NCBI GenBank assembly: GCA_017480745.1
Contig: JAFUSA010000013.1
Coordinates: forward strand, 1-55,550
Source of the DNA: Alphaproteobacteria bacterium
GTDB lineage: Bacteria > Pseudomonadota > Alphaproteobacteria > RF32 > CAG-239
Reading direction: 5' to 3'
DNA length: 55,550 bases
In this document: positions 16,594 through 26,186 of the stretch, piece by piece
Layout of the letters: each line of letters begins with the position of its first letter
Numbering within the stretch: the first letter of the stretch is position 1
The notes under the pieces: model-generated
What the model was told of the DNA's origin: nothing
Databases searched by the model: none
What the model saw: only the letters and a program-made list of their open reading frames with translations
Position numbers and translations under genes: made by a program

Positions 16594-17121
16594 ATGAACG
16601 ATATACAGCGTAACGAAGATGCAACCAGAATAAATGAAAATATTAAAGCAAAACAGGTTCGTCTGATAGATGCCAAAAATGAAAATCGCGGCATTGTTTC
16701 TATTACTGAAGCTTTGGCTATTGCCGAAGAACAGGGATTGGATTTAATAGAGATTTCTCCACAGGCGAATCCGCCGGTTTGTAAGGTGCTTGATTACGGA
16801 AAATTCCGGTATGAGCAGCAGAAGAAAAAAAACGAAGCCAAAAAAAATCAAAAAGTGGTGGAAATTAAAGAACTTAAGTTACGCCCAGGTATTGAAGCTC
16901 ACGATTATGAAGTTAAGGTAAAACAAGCTAAAAAGTTTTTGGAACAGGGCAACAAGGTAAAATTTACCATGCGTTTTAAGGGTCGTGAACTCAGCGCTAA
17001 TGATATGGGTAAAAAGGTTTTGAGCCAAATTGCAGATGATTTGGAATTGTGCAGTAAGGTTGATTCGGAAATGAAACTTGAAGGGCGACAGATGACGATG
17101 ATTTTGGCCCCGCAAAAATAG
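16594..17121 (+). CDS. infC: Translation initiation factor IF-3
   Basis: 175 residues. N-domain: INENIKAKQVRLIDAKNENRGIVS. Linker: DYGKFRYEQQKKKNEAKKNQ. C-domain: KELKLRPGIEAHDYEVKVKQAKKFLEQGNKVKFTMRFKGRE. It binds the 30S subunit and enforces start-codon fidelity. It starts with ATG rather than the rare AUU that drives autoregulation in E. coli. The AGGAGG is 13 nt upstream, a slightly long spacing. rpmI and rplT do not follow; a terminator does. Confidence 0.96.
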   Translation: MNDIQRNEDATRINENIKAKQVRLIDAKNENRGIVSITEALAIAEEQGLDLIEISPQANPPVCKVLDYGKFRYEQQKKKNEAKKNQKVVEIKELKLRPGIEAHDYEVKVKQAKKFLEQGNKVKFTMRFKGRELSANDMGKKVLSQIADDLELCSKVDSEMKLEGRQMTMILAPQK

Positions 17122-17141
17122 CCAATAATAAAAAAAAAGCA

Positions 17142-17179
17142 AAAGGAAAAGCCTCGTAAAAAAACGAGGCTTTTCCTTT
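17142..17179. terminator. Bidirectional terminator between infC and convergent gene
   Basis: A 16-bp perfect stem, AAAGGAAAAGCCTCGT (17142-17157) with its complement (17164-17179), and a 6-nt A loop. A/T runs on both flanks make it usable from either side. Confidence 0.9.
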
Positions 17180-17181
17180 AA

Positions 17182-18315
17182 TCATTCGTCCGTGGTTTCT
17201 GAATATCTGCAAACCAAACGGATTTTGTAATTTTCTCTGAACGAATTACCAAAGTAAGTGTCGCGACCATCAACATATTTTCCGTCTAACTTGTCGCCCC
17301 CCATCTTTTTAAATATCTCGTTCATAACATCTAACGGCTGTTGCTTAATGAAAATGTCGTCTTCCGAGGTTTTGAGGCGCCAACGATGGTTTTGGAAAGG
17401 CTTGCGACTACGCGCATATTTTTGTGCCTTTTCAACGGTAATCAGCGGCTCATCACGATAACTTACCAAAATGTATCCCGGAATCTTCCTAAATACATAA
17501 GGAACAATCACCCCAACAGGTTGAACTCCGGCCTCACCTCGCAAAAGCTGATTGGTGCAAACATAGAAACCGTTTACCAGATATACAGAATCTAAGCTAT
17601 ATGTTTTACCATATTTCAAAGATTCGATATAAGAATCGTCCGGCTCGGTAGCAGCAGGAGCCTTAACCGGCGGTTTAACAGTTTCTGTCTGCTCTGCGTT
17701 CTCTGTTTTTGGAACAGTGGAAGGCGTGCTTTCAACCAAAGTTGTGCTTGGAATTGTAGGCGGTTCAGAAGCAGGAGCCGAAACCACTTTTTCTGCGCGA
17801 GGTTTACGCCCAAGTCTAACACCATACTTGCTATAACCCTTTGGAGGATTTGCAATAACTTCACGCTTGGGTCCGGCAGACTTTTTCTTTTTATCGGAAA
17901 CGGACTTTGTTTTTGCAGTTTTCTTTACGTTAGCCGGCTTCTGCTCAGATACCTTTGTTTGTGAAGATTCAGCAGAAGCTCCAACTTTTTCAGCAGAGGG
18001 TGAAAGAGGCTCTAAATCAGCATTTGCCGATTTTTTAAGCTCTGACGCATCAAGAGCGGAAAAATGCTTTTGCAAATCATTACACATTCTTTGCAGTTCT
18101 TTAACACGCTCGTTCAACGATGTCAGCAGACCTTCAGCATTTTGGTTAAAATGCAGAAGTTCAGATACAGCGGTTAAACATTTTTGGTTCATACTTGTCG
18201 CACACATGTTGCGAGATATCCATTCAATGTTAACGGCAGAGATTTCTTCGGGAGATAACTCCAAACTTTGAATCGCATCCAGCAATCCAAAAGCAACATC
18301 TAATTTAGTTTTCAT
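17182..18315 (-). CDS. Hypothetical protein with disordered basic linker
   Basis: 377 residues that I do not recognise. Residues 1-100 are mostly helical, with a leucine-rich stretch resembling a short coiled coil (SLNERVKELQRMCNDLQKHF). Residues ~105-235 are low complexity: Lys/Ala/Ser/Pro-rich, with KKTAKTKSVSDKKKKSAGPKRE and later Pro/Thr runs. The C-terminal ~140 residues look folded, with beta-rich aromatic sequence (YGKTYSLDSVYLVNGFYVCTN, RKIPGYILVSYRDEPL). No signal peptide or transmembrane segment, so probably cytoplasmic. No clear SD precedes the ATG at 18315. It converges on infC and is upstream-adjacent to pilin cassette 4, which is divergent. Confidence 0.75.
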   Translation of the reverse strand: MKTKLDVAFGLLDAIQSLELSPEEISAVNIEWISRNMCATSMNQKCLTAVSELLHFNQNAEGLLTSLNERVKELQRMCNDLQKHFSALDASELKKSANADLEPLSPSAEKVGASAESSQTKVSEQKPANVKKTAKTKSVSDKKKKSAGPKREVIANPPKGYSKYGVRLGRKPRAEKVVSAPASEPPTIPSTTLVESTPSTVPKTENAEQTETVKPPVKAPAATEPDDSYIESLKYGKTYSLDSVYLVNGFYVCTNQLLRGEAGVQPVGVIVPYVFRKIPGYILVSYRDEPLITVEKAQKYARSRKPFQNHRWRLKTSEDDIFIKQQPLDVMNEIFKKMGGDKLDGKYVDGRDTYFGNSFRENYKIRLVCRYSETTDE

Positions 18316-18404
18316 ACATAATTGTTTTTAAAATTAATATTTAGATAATTAACTAAGAGACTGTAATATAACACGATAAAAAGCAAACTGCAAGTTTTTT
18401 TTGT

Positions 18405-18636
18405 TTGACTTTTGCATTTTTTATGGTATAGTGAAGTTAGAACTTCGGTTCGGGGCCCTAAGAAAGCTCTTAACGAAAGCGGTGCTTGGCAAAAGGCATC
18501 GTTAGTGGATATGATGATATCTCCGATTGGGTCGGGGAGCTGTCAGTAGATGTTCAGGGAACAATCCTAAAAATTGACAGGGTCATTTCTTTCGTTGTGA
18601 TTTTCTTACTCCCCTGCCGCCGTTTGGCGGTTTTTT
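18405..18636 (+). promoter_or_regulatory. Type 1 pilin leader (cassette 4): promoter, structured RNA, terminator
   Basis: TTGACT (18405-18410), 16 bp, TATAGT (18427-18432). The RNA begins with GAAC-UUCG-GUUC (18440-18451). The long-range stem is AACGAAAG (18472-18479) with CTTTCGTT (18589-18596). The inner stem CTGTCA/TGACAG encloses GTAGATGTTCAGG...CCTAAAAA. The TCTCCGA/TCGGGGA hairpin is conserved. The terminator is CCGCC-GTTT-GGCGG (18617-18630) followed by six Ts, the clearest terminator of the set. SD AGGAGAT follows before the ATG at 18670. Confidence 0.78.
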
Positions 18637-18669
18637 AGTATTTAACCTTTAATTTTAGGAGATAAAATT

Positions 18670-19479
18670 ATGAGAAATTTTGAAATAAAAAATATAGATT
18701 GCCGCGCTGCGCTCGAAATGACAAAGAACGCGCAGAGCGGACGCTGCCTTCTTCCGGAGAGTGGTGCAGATGCGCCGGTTGTTTTGAGAGCTGTGTACAC
18801 AGACAGTACACCAGCGAAAAACAGGCAAGCAGATGTGCCGCAATACGGAAGAAGTATGATTGAAATGTTGGGCGTGCTCGCAATAATCGGCGTGTTATCT
18901 GTTGGTGGAATTGCAGGATATTCAAAAGCGATGATGAAATATCGCATTAACAAAACCATTGAGCAAGTGGCTCAAATATCCACCAATGTTCGCACATTTT
19001 TTTCATCACAAAGAGAATATGATTTATGTATTATTTATGAAGGTAGCGATAAAACAGCAGCACAAGTAAAAGTAATTACAAAAGCTAAATTGGTGCCTGA
19101 TGAAATGCTGTCGGAAGAAGGCGATAAAATATTTATCAATAATTCTTTTGGAGGAACTGTTGAACTGTGTGATTGGTTTTCAAAGGGTCCGGACACACCA
19201 AAAGATATGTTCGGTATGTCATTCTATAAACTTCCGCAAGAAGCCTGCATAGAATTAGCTACTTTGGATTGGGGTTCGGCAGCCGGCGCCGGTTTAATCA
19301 GTGTAACTGCCGGAAAAAGTGATACATGGGGAGCAAAAGGCTGCGCAGGTGAAGTCGGCACAAATTATATTATGGGATGTCCGAACGGAGCAACAGTTTC
19401 TGTTCCGATTCCGTTAGATAAAGCAGCAACTGCCTGTGATTGCGACGGGGACTGCATATTTTCAATATCTTATTATTAG
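18670..19479 (+). CDS. Type IV prepilin-like protein, copy 4
   Basis: 269 residues, the longest copy. The leader peptide (~58 residues) contains repeat R1 and a further insertion encoding CLLPESGADAPVVLRAVYTD and onward to NRQADVPQY. That insertion duplicates the GR that precedes SMIEMLGVLAIIG, as if inserted between GR and S. The constant helix ends KYRINKTIEQVAQISTNVRTFF. The C-domain has EACIELATLDWGSAAGAGL and cysteines near the end (KGCAGE, MGCPNG, ACDCDGDC), and finishes ISYY, like copy 2. SD AGGAGAT. A perfect hairpin terminator follows. Confidence 0.85.
   Translation: MRNFEIKNIDCRAALEMTKNAQSGRCLLPESGADAPVVLRAVYTDSTPAKNRQADVPQYGRSMIEMLGVLAIIGVLSVGGIAGYSKAMMKYRINKTIEQVAQISTNVRTFFSSQREYDLCIIYEGSDKTAAQVKVITKAKLVPDEMLSEEGDKIFINNSFGGTVELCDWFSKGPDTPKDMFGMSFYKLPQEACIELATLDWGSAAGAGLISVTAGKSDTWGAKGCAGEVGTNYIMGCPNGATVSVPIPLDKAATACDCDGDCIFSISYY
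18696..18723 (+). repeat. Palindromic repeat R1, copy in prepilin 4
   Basis: AGATTGCCGCGCTGCGCTCG then AAATGAC, differing from the copy at 668 at a few positions. In frame, encoding DCRAALEMT. Confidence 0.65.
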
Positions 19480-19492
19480 ATGAAAATTATAC

Positions 19493-19532
19493 GCCGGCTC
19501 CGTTAACAGAGCCGGCATAATCTTATTTTTTT
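19493..19532 (+). terminator. Terminator after prepilin 4
   Basis: GCCGGCTC (19493-19500) and GAGCCGGC (19509-19516) with an 8-nt loop, then ATAATCTTATTTTTTT. It may also serve the convergent groEL transcript. Confidence 0.85.
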
Positions 19533-19545
19533 GCAATACGTCGGG

Positions 19546-21186
<1,641 letters not shown>

Positions 21187-21204
21187 CTATATCCTTTGCT
21201 AAAA

Positions 21205-21492
21205 TTATTCTACTATTGCCAAAATATCAGATTCTTTAATTATTAAGCGGGCTTCACCGTTGATTTTAATTTCCGTGCCGGCCCATTTGCCAAACAAAAC
21301 ATGATCGCCAACTTTCACCGACATAGGCAAAATTTTACCATCTTCGGCTCTAAATCCGTTACCTACGGCTTCTACAATTCCCTCAGACGGTTTTTCTTTT
21401 GCCGTATCCGGAATAATAATTCCGCCGGAGGTTTTATTTTCTTCATCAACACGTTTAACTAAAACTTTATCGTGCAATGGTTTAATATTCAT
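21205..21492 (-). CDS. groES: Co-chaperonin GroES
   Basis: 95 residues from the ATG at 21492, selected because AGGAG lies 7 nt upstream; a longer in-frame extension has no SD. Sequence [29 protein letters not shown] includes the mobile loop that binds GroEL ([13 protein letters not shown]) and the roof loop region. It caps the GroEL chamber. No CIRCE operator is visible upstream. Confidence 0.96.
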   Translation of the reverse strand: MNIKPLHDKVLVKRVDEENKTSGGIIIPDTAKEKPSEGIVEAVGNGFRAEDGKILPMSVKVGDHVLFGKWAGTEIKINGEARLIIKESDILAIVE

Positions 21493-21533
21493 AGTTTTAC
21501 TCCTAACACATATTTTTTTTATCACTAATACCA

Positions 21534-21562
21534 TAGTTAGTGTTGCAAAAATTCAAAGTCAA
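21534..21562 (-). promoter_or_regulatory. Candidate promoter of groESL
   Basis: Reverse strand: TTGACT (21557-21562), 17 bp, TAACTA (21534-21539), about 40 bp upstream of the groES start. The -35 context is CTTGACTTTG, which would also suit a heat-shock (RpoH-type) promoter; I cannot decide between the two. Confidence 0.5.
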
Positions 21563-21582
21563 GAAGCAGAGTAAAAAATTTT

Positions 21583-23427
21583 TTATTGAACTTCCTTATT
21601 TTTCAATTCTTCTTTAAGCATTTCATACAGTTGATCAGGATCGGACATACACCCCATAATTAATGCTTTTTTCTTTACAATGGAAAAATCGCCGCTGGTC
21701 AAATGGTGTAACTCGGAAATGTTTAAAGGAGCCATGTGCCCAAATATTTTTTCAAAAGCATATTTTGCCTGTTCCGGCGTTAAATAATCAAAATTCAATT
21801 TAAACACAAATCGGCGCAAGATGGCTTTGTCTATTTTATTCAGATGATTTGAAGTTCCGGCAAACGGCACTTTACAACTTTCCATAGAAGATAGAAAAGT
21901 GTTTGTCATATCGCTTTTCCATTTATTTGTGCCATTATCATTTTTTCGCTCGGAAATAATGCCCTCAATTTCATCAATAATCAGCATTGCCTTTTTTTCT
22001 TCGGCTTCTTCAAACATTTGTAAAACATTTTTTGCAGGCTCACCCTGATATTTAGAAAAAAGTTCTGCCGGCTTTTTTTCCATACTTCCTATACCGATAG
22101 TTTGCGCCAAATAACGCAAAAAATAACTCTTTCCTGTTCCCGGCGGTCCATAAATCAAAATAGAAAAAGGATTATTTTGATCATAATTCTTTAACTTATC
22201 TAATAATTTATTGATATTTACATCGCAATTAACAAGTTTGGTATCAAATTCAGTAAGCGGTTTCATATACTCTGTACCGCCGAATTTTAGAGTTAATTCA
22301 TCCTTAATAAGCCTAACAATTTCGGTATCATTTTTTATATTAAGGTAATGAGCCTGCTTTTCAATGCGAGTAAAATCGTCAATAGTCAAACCGCTGATGC
22401 GCTTTAATTCATCCGGAGCTTTATTATTAAAAAACAGTTCATAAGCTGCCTCGTCTTGCTCGCTGTTCATATAAGAAAATCGAATTTTGAATAAAAACGA
22501 AACTACAAAATCTTTAGAAAAATCGGCTATGTCATTTACAAGCATTATCACATTGTTTGTTTGTGCTTTAATCTTATAAAAAATTGCGTAACAACGTTTC
22601 AAATCCTTAGATAGTATTCCATATTCATCTTTAATTATAACAACATCAGAGCCATTTATTTGCGGAAAGTTACTATCAAAATTCAAAGGAGTTATTATTT
22701 TTTCTTTCATAGAACAATTAAGTTGTTTATAATGCTCTCTTATTTTTTCGGATATATAATGCGCAAATTGTTCCTTACCACAACCTTGTGGTCCATACAA
22801 CAGCATTGAAAAATGGCTTGTTTCAATATTGTTAAGAATTGTATCCGTAACTTTGGAAAGATCTTTATCCGTATTAAAAAATTCAAAAGAAGCTTTTGCT
22901 TTATAGGTATTAAGAAAAGATTTGTATTCTTCAACTGCTCGTTGGCTTCCTCTGTTTATTGCTTTATTAAAATATTCGTCTGCTAATTTAGCAGCATCAA
23001 TATTTTTAAACATATCAATATCCAAATTAAGTCTGTAAAAATAAGCAAAATACAAATATACGATAGCATTATCAGGATCAATCGAATTAGCCAAATTCAA
23101 AAGATAAACAATATTATCTCCCACATCACTTATGTTGTGCCTTGTCATTTTTGCTGAATTTTCTTTTAGCAAAAGGATATACATTCGGGCAAATTCACGA
23201 AAAAATTTGGCTGGAAAATTCTCAATTTTATATTTTTCATAAATTTTATTAAAAATTGTTAAAGCATAGCGAACATCTTCATTATTTTTATCGTATTTAC
23301 AAGCATAATTACAGATGGTATTTACAAGTCTTTCTATTTCTTGTCCTTCACTGAGCATTTTGTTTATTCTGTGCTCTGTTTGAACTTTTTGTCTGGTATA
23401 TTCTATATCATCATCTATCATTGCCAT
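21583..23427 (-). CDS. Tandem AAA+ ATPase with helical N-terminal region
   Basis: 614 residues. The N-terminal ~180 residues are helical and TPR-like. The first AAA+ module (~195-340) has a Walker A-like GPQGCGKEQF and VVIIKDEYG in place of Walker B, so it may be catalytically weak. The second (~405-560) is complete: GPPGTGKSYF, MLIIDEIEGI, sensor/arginine-finger region DKAILRRFVFKL. The D2 domain resembles classic AAA proteins (FtsH/Vps4/Cdc48 style) that remodel or unfold substrates. It is 15 bp downstream of the prepilin peptidase gene and probably co-transcribed, so a role in pilus biogenesis is possible but unproven. SD AAGGAAA. Confidence 0.82.
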   Translation of the reverse strand: MAMIDDDIEYTRQKVQTEHRINKMLSEGQEIERLVNTICNYACKYDKNNEDVRYALTIFNKIYEKYKIENFPAKFFREFARMYILLLKENSAKMTRHNISDVGDNIVYLLNLANSIDPDNAIVYLYFAYFYRLNLDIDMFKNIDAAKLADEYFNKAINRGSQRAVEEYKSFLNTYKAKASFEFFNTDKDLSKVTDTILNNIETSHFSMLLYGPQGCGKEQFAHYISEKIREHYKQLNCSMKEKIITPLNFDSNFPQINGSDVVIIKDEYGILSKDLKRCYAIFYKIKAQTNNVIMLVNDIADFSKDFVVSFLFKIRFSYMNSEQDEAAYELFFNNKAPDELKRISGLTIDDFTRIEKQAHYLNIKNDTEIVRLIKDELTLKFGGTEYMKPLTEFDTKLVNCDVNINKLLDKLKNYDQNNPFSILIYGPPGTGKSYFLRYLAQTIGIGSMEKKPAELFSKYQGEPAKNVLQMFEEAEEKKAMLIIDEIEGIISERKNDNGTNKWKSDMTNTFLSSMESCKVPFAGTSNHLNKIDKAILRRFVFKLNFDYLTPEQAKYAFEKIFGHMAPLNISELHHLTSGDFSIVKKKALIMGCMSDPDQLYEMLKEELKNKEVQ

Positions 23428-23442
23428 TTTCCTTATTGAACT

Positions 23443-24177
23443 TTATCCGGCAAAGAAAAAAGTTATAATCAATAAAGCGGCATAAATTATAGCCGGACCG
23501 AACGGCCCCACTCTGCTATGGTTTATTAAGCAGGTAACCGCAAAAATAACACACGAACCGAGCAAAATATAGGTAATAATTTCCGGTCCCACCCAAGCTC
23601 CCAAAGCTGCCAACAATTTAATATCTCCGCCACCAAAGGCATCAGGATATTTCCACACAATAAACATGCTGGCTATTACCGGCATTGCATAACCAAACAC
23701 CGCCCCCATTGCACTATGTTGTGCGTAGTTCAAAAATTCCGGAGCCGAAGTAACAATCCACTGCCCTTGAAAGGCTGCATAAAAAAAGCCCAAAATCAAC
23801 AGCGGAACGGTAAATACATCCGGCAATAGCATAAAACGCTTGTCAATTTCCACCAGCAGCAACAAAATCCATAAAAAAGCAATGTGAAAATAAATATCTC
23901 GCACACTGCCGGCAAAAGTAAATTTAGTAAACAAAGTGGCAAACAAATAAGTTACAGCCGCAGTAAAAATTCCCCAGCCGATACTACGCATAATATAACG
24001 CTTGAAGAGCTCCATATATTTTTGGTTTGTTCTTAATTTGCTCCATGGCATATAGTGATAAGGAATAAACATTTTAAGCAAAATATATCCCATAGTTGCC
24101 GGCATTGATTTACCGACACGACGTGCAAAAAATGGAATCAAACACCCAAATACAAAACCGCAAATAACATAAAGCAT
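23443..24177 (-). CDS. Prepilin peptidase, A24 family
   Basis: 244 residues from the ATG at 24177 (GGAG 9 nt upstream; an earlier in-frame start lacks an SD). It has several transmembrane helices and both catalytic aspartates: VEIDKRFMLLPD (first Asp) and the GxGD-type motif FGGGDIKLLAALGAWVG (second Asp). The usual N-terminal zinc-finger-like Cys pairs and methyltransferase domain of PilD are absent or reduced. It should cleave the Gly|Arg bond of the GRSMIE prepilins on the cytoplasmic face of the membrane. It is the only such peptidase in the window. Confidence 0.88.
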   Translation of the reverse strand: MLYVICGFVFGCLIPFFARRVGKSMPATMGYILLKMFIPYHYMPWSKLRTNQKYMELFKRYIMRSIGWGIFTAAVTYLFATLFTKFTFAGSVRDIYFHIAFLWILLLLVEIDKRFMLLPDVFTVPLLILGFFYAAFQGQWIVTSAPEFLNYAQHSAMGAVFGYAMPVIASMFIVWKYPDAFGGGDIKLLAALGAWVGPEIITYILLGSCVIFAVTCLINHSRVGPFGPAIIYAALLIITFFFAG

Positions 24178-24335
24178 AGTTTTTCTCCTTAACAATATGA
24201 ACAGACTAACAGATATTTTAAGATTTTTAAAGTGCTTTTATTTATTTTCAAGATGGAAAATAAAGGTTGAGAGAGGAAAATTTATTTTAAGTTTTATTGG
24301 TGCTTGCAATTCTGCTAGTGTTTTCAACCCATCGG

Positions 24336-25049
24336 CTATTCTTTGCCTTCCAGCAATTCATTCACAAACTTGGGCAAGGTAGTTCCTGCCGGCCCGTAAA
24401 TATGATGATCAAACATTGAATTATTCGAGGTTTTTTCCATATTAAACTCGTATGTTTCAGCCCCAAACATTTTGGCAATTTGCACAAATCCGGCGGCGGG
24501 ATATACCACGCCGGAGGTACCGACGGAGATGAACAAATCGCACTCTTGCAACAGGCGATCAACCTTATTCATATAAAGCAAATTTTCACCAAAAAACACT
24601 ATATTCGGCTTTAACATTCCGACAATTCCACATTTTTCACACTTATCTTCCGAACAAATATCACCCCAAGTTTCAAACACATGACCACAATTTAAGCAAA
24701 CAATTTGGTTTATTTGCCCGTGAATATGATAAACATTTTTGTTGCCGGCTTTTTCATGTAATGTATCAACATTTTGCGTTATCACATTGATATTACTTGG
24801 ATATTTATTTTGTAATATTGTTATTGCCAAATGTGCCGGATTCGGCTCGGCCTTGTATAATTCCGGTCTCATTTCATTATAAAACTGGTGCACATAATCC
24901 TGATTGCGGTAATATGCTTCAATAGTTGCCACATCTTCCACCCGGTGATGGTTCCACAAACCGTTTTCACTGCGAAAGGTTGATAATCCGGATTCTGCCG
25001 ATATTCCGGCACCACTCAAAATTACAATATTTTTATATACCTTTTTCAT
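24336..25049 (-). CDS. cobB: NAD-dependent protein deacylase, Sir2 family
   Basis: 237 residues. NAD-binding GAGISAESGLSTFR, catalytic QNVDTLHEKAGNKNVYHIHG (His), a zinc site of four cysteines (CLNCGH...CEKCG) and the GTSGVVYPAAGF pocket are all present. In E. coli CobB the acyl-specificity residues are Tyr and Arg spaced Y-x-x-R in FYNARR; here the segment is FYNEMR, so the Arg is displaced by one position. It is last in an apparent murG-DUF3137-cobB operon, with a 33-bp gap before it. SD GGAAAT. Confidence 0.95.
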   Translation of the reverse strand: MKKVYKNIVILSGAGISAESGLSTFRSENGLWNHHRVEDVATIEAYYRNQDYVHQFYNEMRPELYKAEPNPAHLAITILQNKYPSNINVITQNVDTLHEKAGNKNVYHIHGQINQIVCLNCGHVFETWGDICSEDKCEKCGIVGMLKPNIVFFGENLLYMNKVDRLLQECDLFISVGTSGVVYPAAGFVQIAKMFGAETYEFNMEKTSNNSMFDHHIYGPAGTTLPKFVNELLEGKE

Positions 25050-25082
25050 TGATTATTTCCGCAAACATTGTTTTGAACATTT

Positions 25083-26162
25083 TTATACTTTGGCGATATC
25101 TGACACATAATCAATCAACCCGTAAACGGCTGTTAATTCATTTAAAAAACGTCGTCCATTATTCGGCGTGTCTAAACGCTGAAATAAGCTACCTAATTCA
25201 AACAGATCGTTTTTGGAAGATACTGAAATAAAAATATAATCCTCAAAAAAAGAACATTTTAACTTTCGCGTTCCGAAAGCTGTTTCAATATTTTTGAGTT
25301 TTTCCATAAATACAGGAGTTATAAGTCGGCGAGCTTCAACTTGTTGCTCGGAATAAACCGTATAGCGTTTTGAAAATAAGATATCTTCCAAAGATACTTT
25401 CTCAAGCTTAACAAACGGAAGCAAACCTTGTCGACGCAAATCCCATTCAATTAATAGAATAATAAAAAAGACAAATAATGTTGCACTTAGTTTAACTTTA
25501 ACTTCCGGCGGAGCAATAAAAAAACAAAAACAAGTAGAAACAAAAGAAATAATGAAATTAAAAGGAATATTGCGTGTCAAAAAATCATATTTTGAAACAA
25601 CTATTGTCTGACAGGAAAAATTCTTAGGCACAGAAACACCAATACCAACACCGCTGAATAAAGTTTTTATGGTTGTCTTTTTTCCAAAATCAAGCACTTT
25701 CATTTCAGCCATTTTAAATTCTTTATCTTTATAAACACCGGCAAAAATATCGTCATATTCAACACTATTAAACGCAGAAAATAAATTGCTTTTTTCTAAC
25801 AATAATTTGTCAAATCCTTTCTCATCAACCGTCAATGAGGGAATTTTTTTTAACACCTCAGGCAAATATAATTCTTTTATATTTTTTTTGAATTTTTTAT
25901 TAGCTTTTTTTGCTAAAATAATCGCCGAAACTGCCGTTGGCAGCAAACTCAATAAAAACAGATATAAACAAACAGTTGGACGAGGCCATATAATTCGGTC
26001 GTATAGATCATAAAGCACCGTTATATCTAAAAGTAAACTCAGAAAAAAATAAAAAACAGCACATTTGAACACTTTCATCATCAAATTGTGCAGATCTCTA
26101 TTTCGCAAAAGTTCTCCTTGTCGCAAGAGGTCCGACACAAAGTTTTCTACACGTATATTCAT
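25083..26162 (-). CDS. DUF3137-type membrane protein
   Basis: 359 residues. Two hydrophobic hairpins (about residues 30-50 and 63-85, and about 203-240) flank soluble regions. The C-terminal part FSKRYTVYSEQQVEARRLITPVFMEKL...FFEDYIFISVSS is typical of the DUF3137 family as I know it. The function of the family is unknown; it is predicted to sit in the inner membrane. It lies between murG and cobB with short gaps, suggesting co-transcription. Confidence 0.75.
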   Translation of the reverse strand: MNIRVENFVSDLLRQGELLRNRDLHNLMMKVFKCAVFYFFLSLLLDITVLYDLYDRIIWPRPTVCLYLFLLSLLPTAVSAIILAKKANKKFKKNIKELYLPEVLKKIPSLTVDEKGFDKLLLEKSNLFSAFNSVEYDDIFAGVYKDKEFKMAEMKVLDFGKKTTIKTLFSGVGIGVSVPKNFSCQTIVVSKYDFLTRNIPFNFIISFVSTCFCFFIAPPEVKVKLSATLFVFFIILLIEWDLRRQGLLPFVKLEKVSLEDILFSKRYTVYSEQQVEARRLITPVFMEKLKNIETAFGTRKLKCSFFEDYIFISVSSKNDLFELGSLFQRLDTPNNGRRFLNELTAVYGLIDYVSDIAKV

Positions 26163-26186
26163 GTAAATTGCACTCCTAAAAATATT

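Noticed and set aside
21493..21582. CIRCE/HrcA operator upstream of groES
   Set aside because: The only inverted repeat (ACTAACTATGGTATTAGT) is short and does not match TTAGCACTC-N9-GAGTGCTAA.
24197..24382. 61-codon forward ORF between prepilin peptidase and cobB
   Set aside because: No SD, and its 3' end overlaps cobB in antisense.
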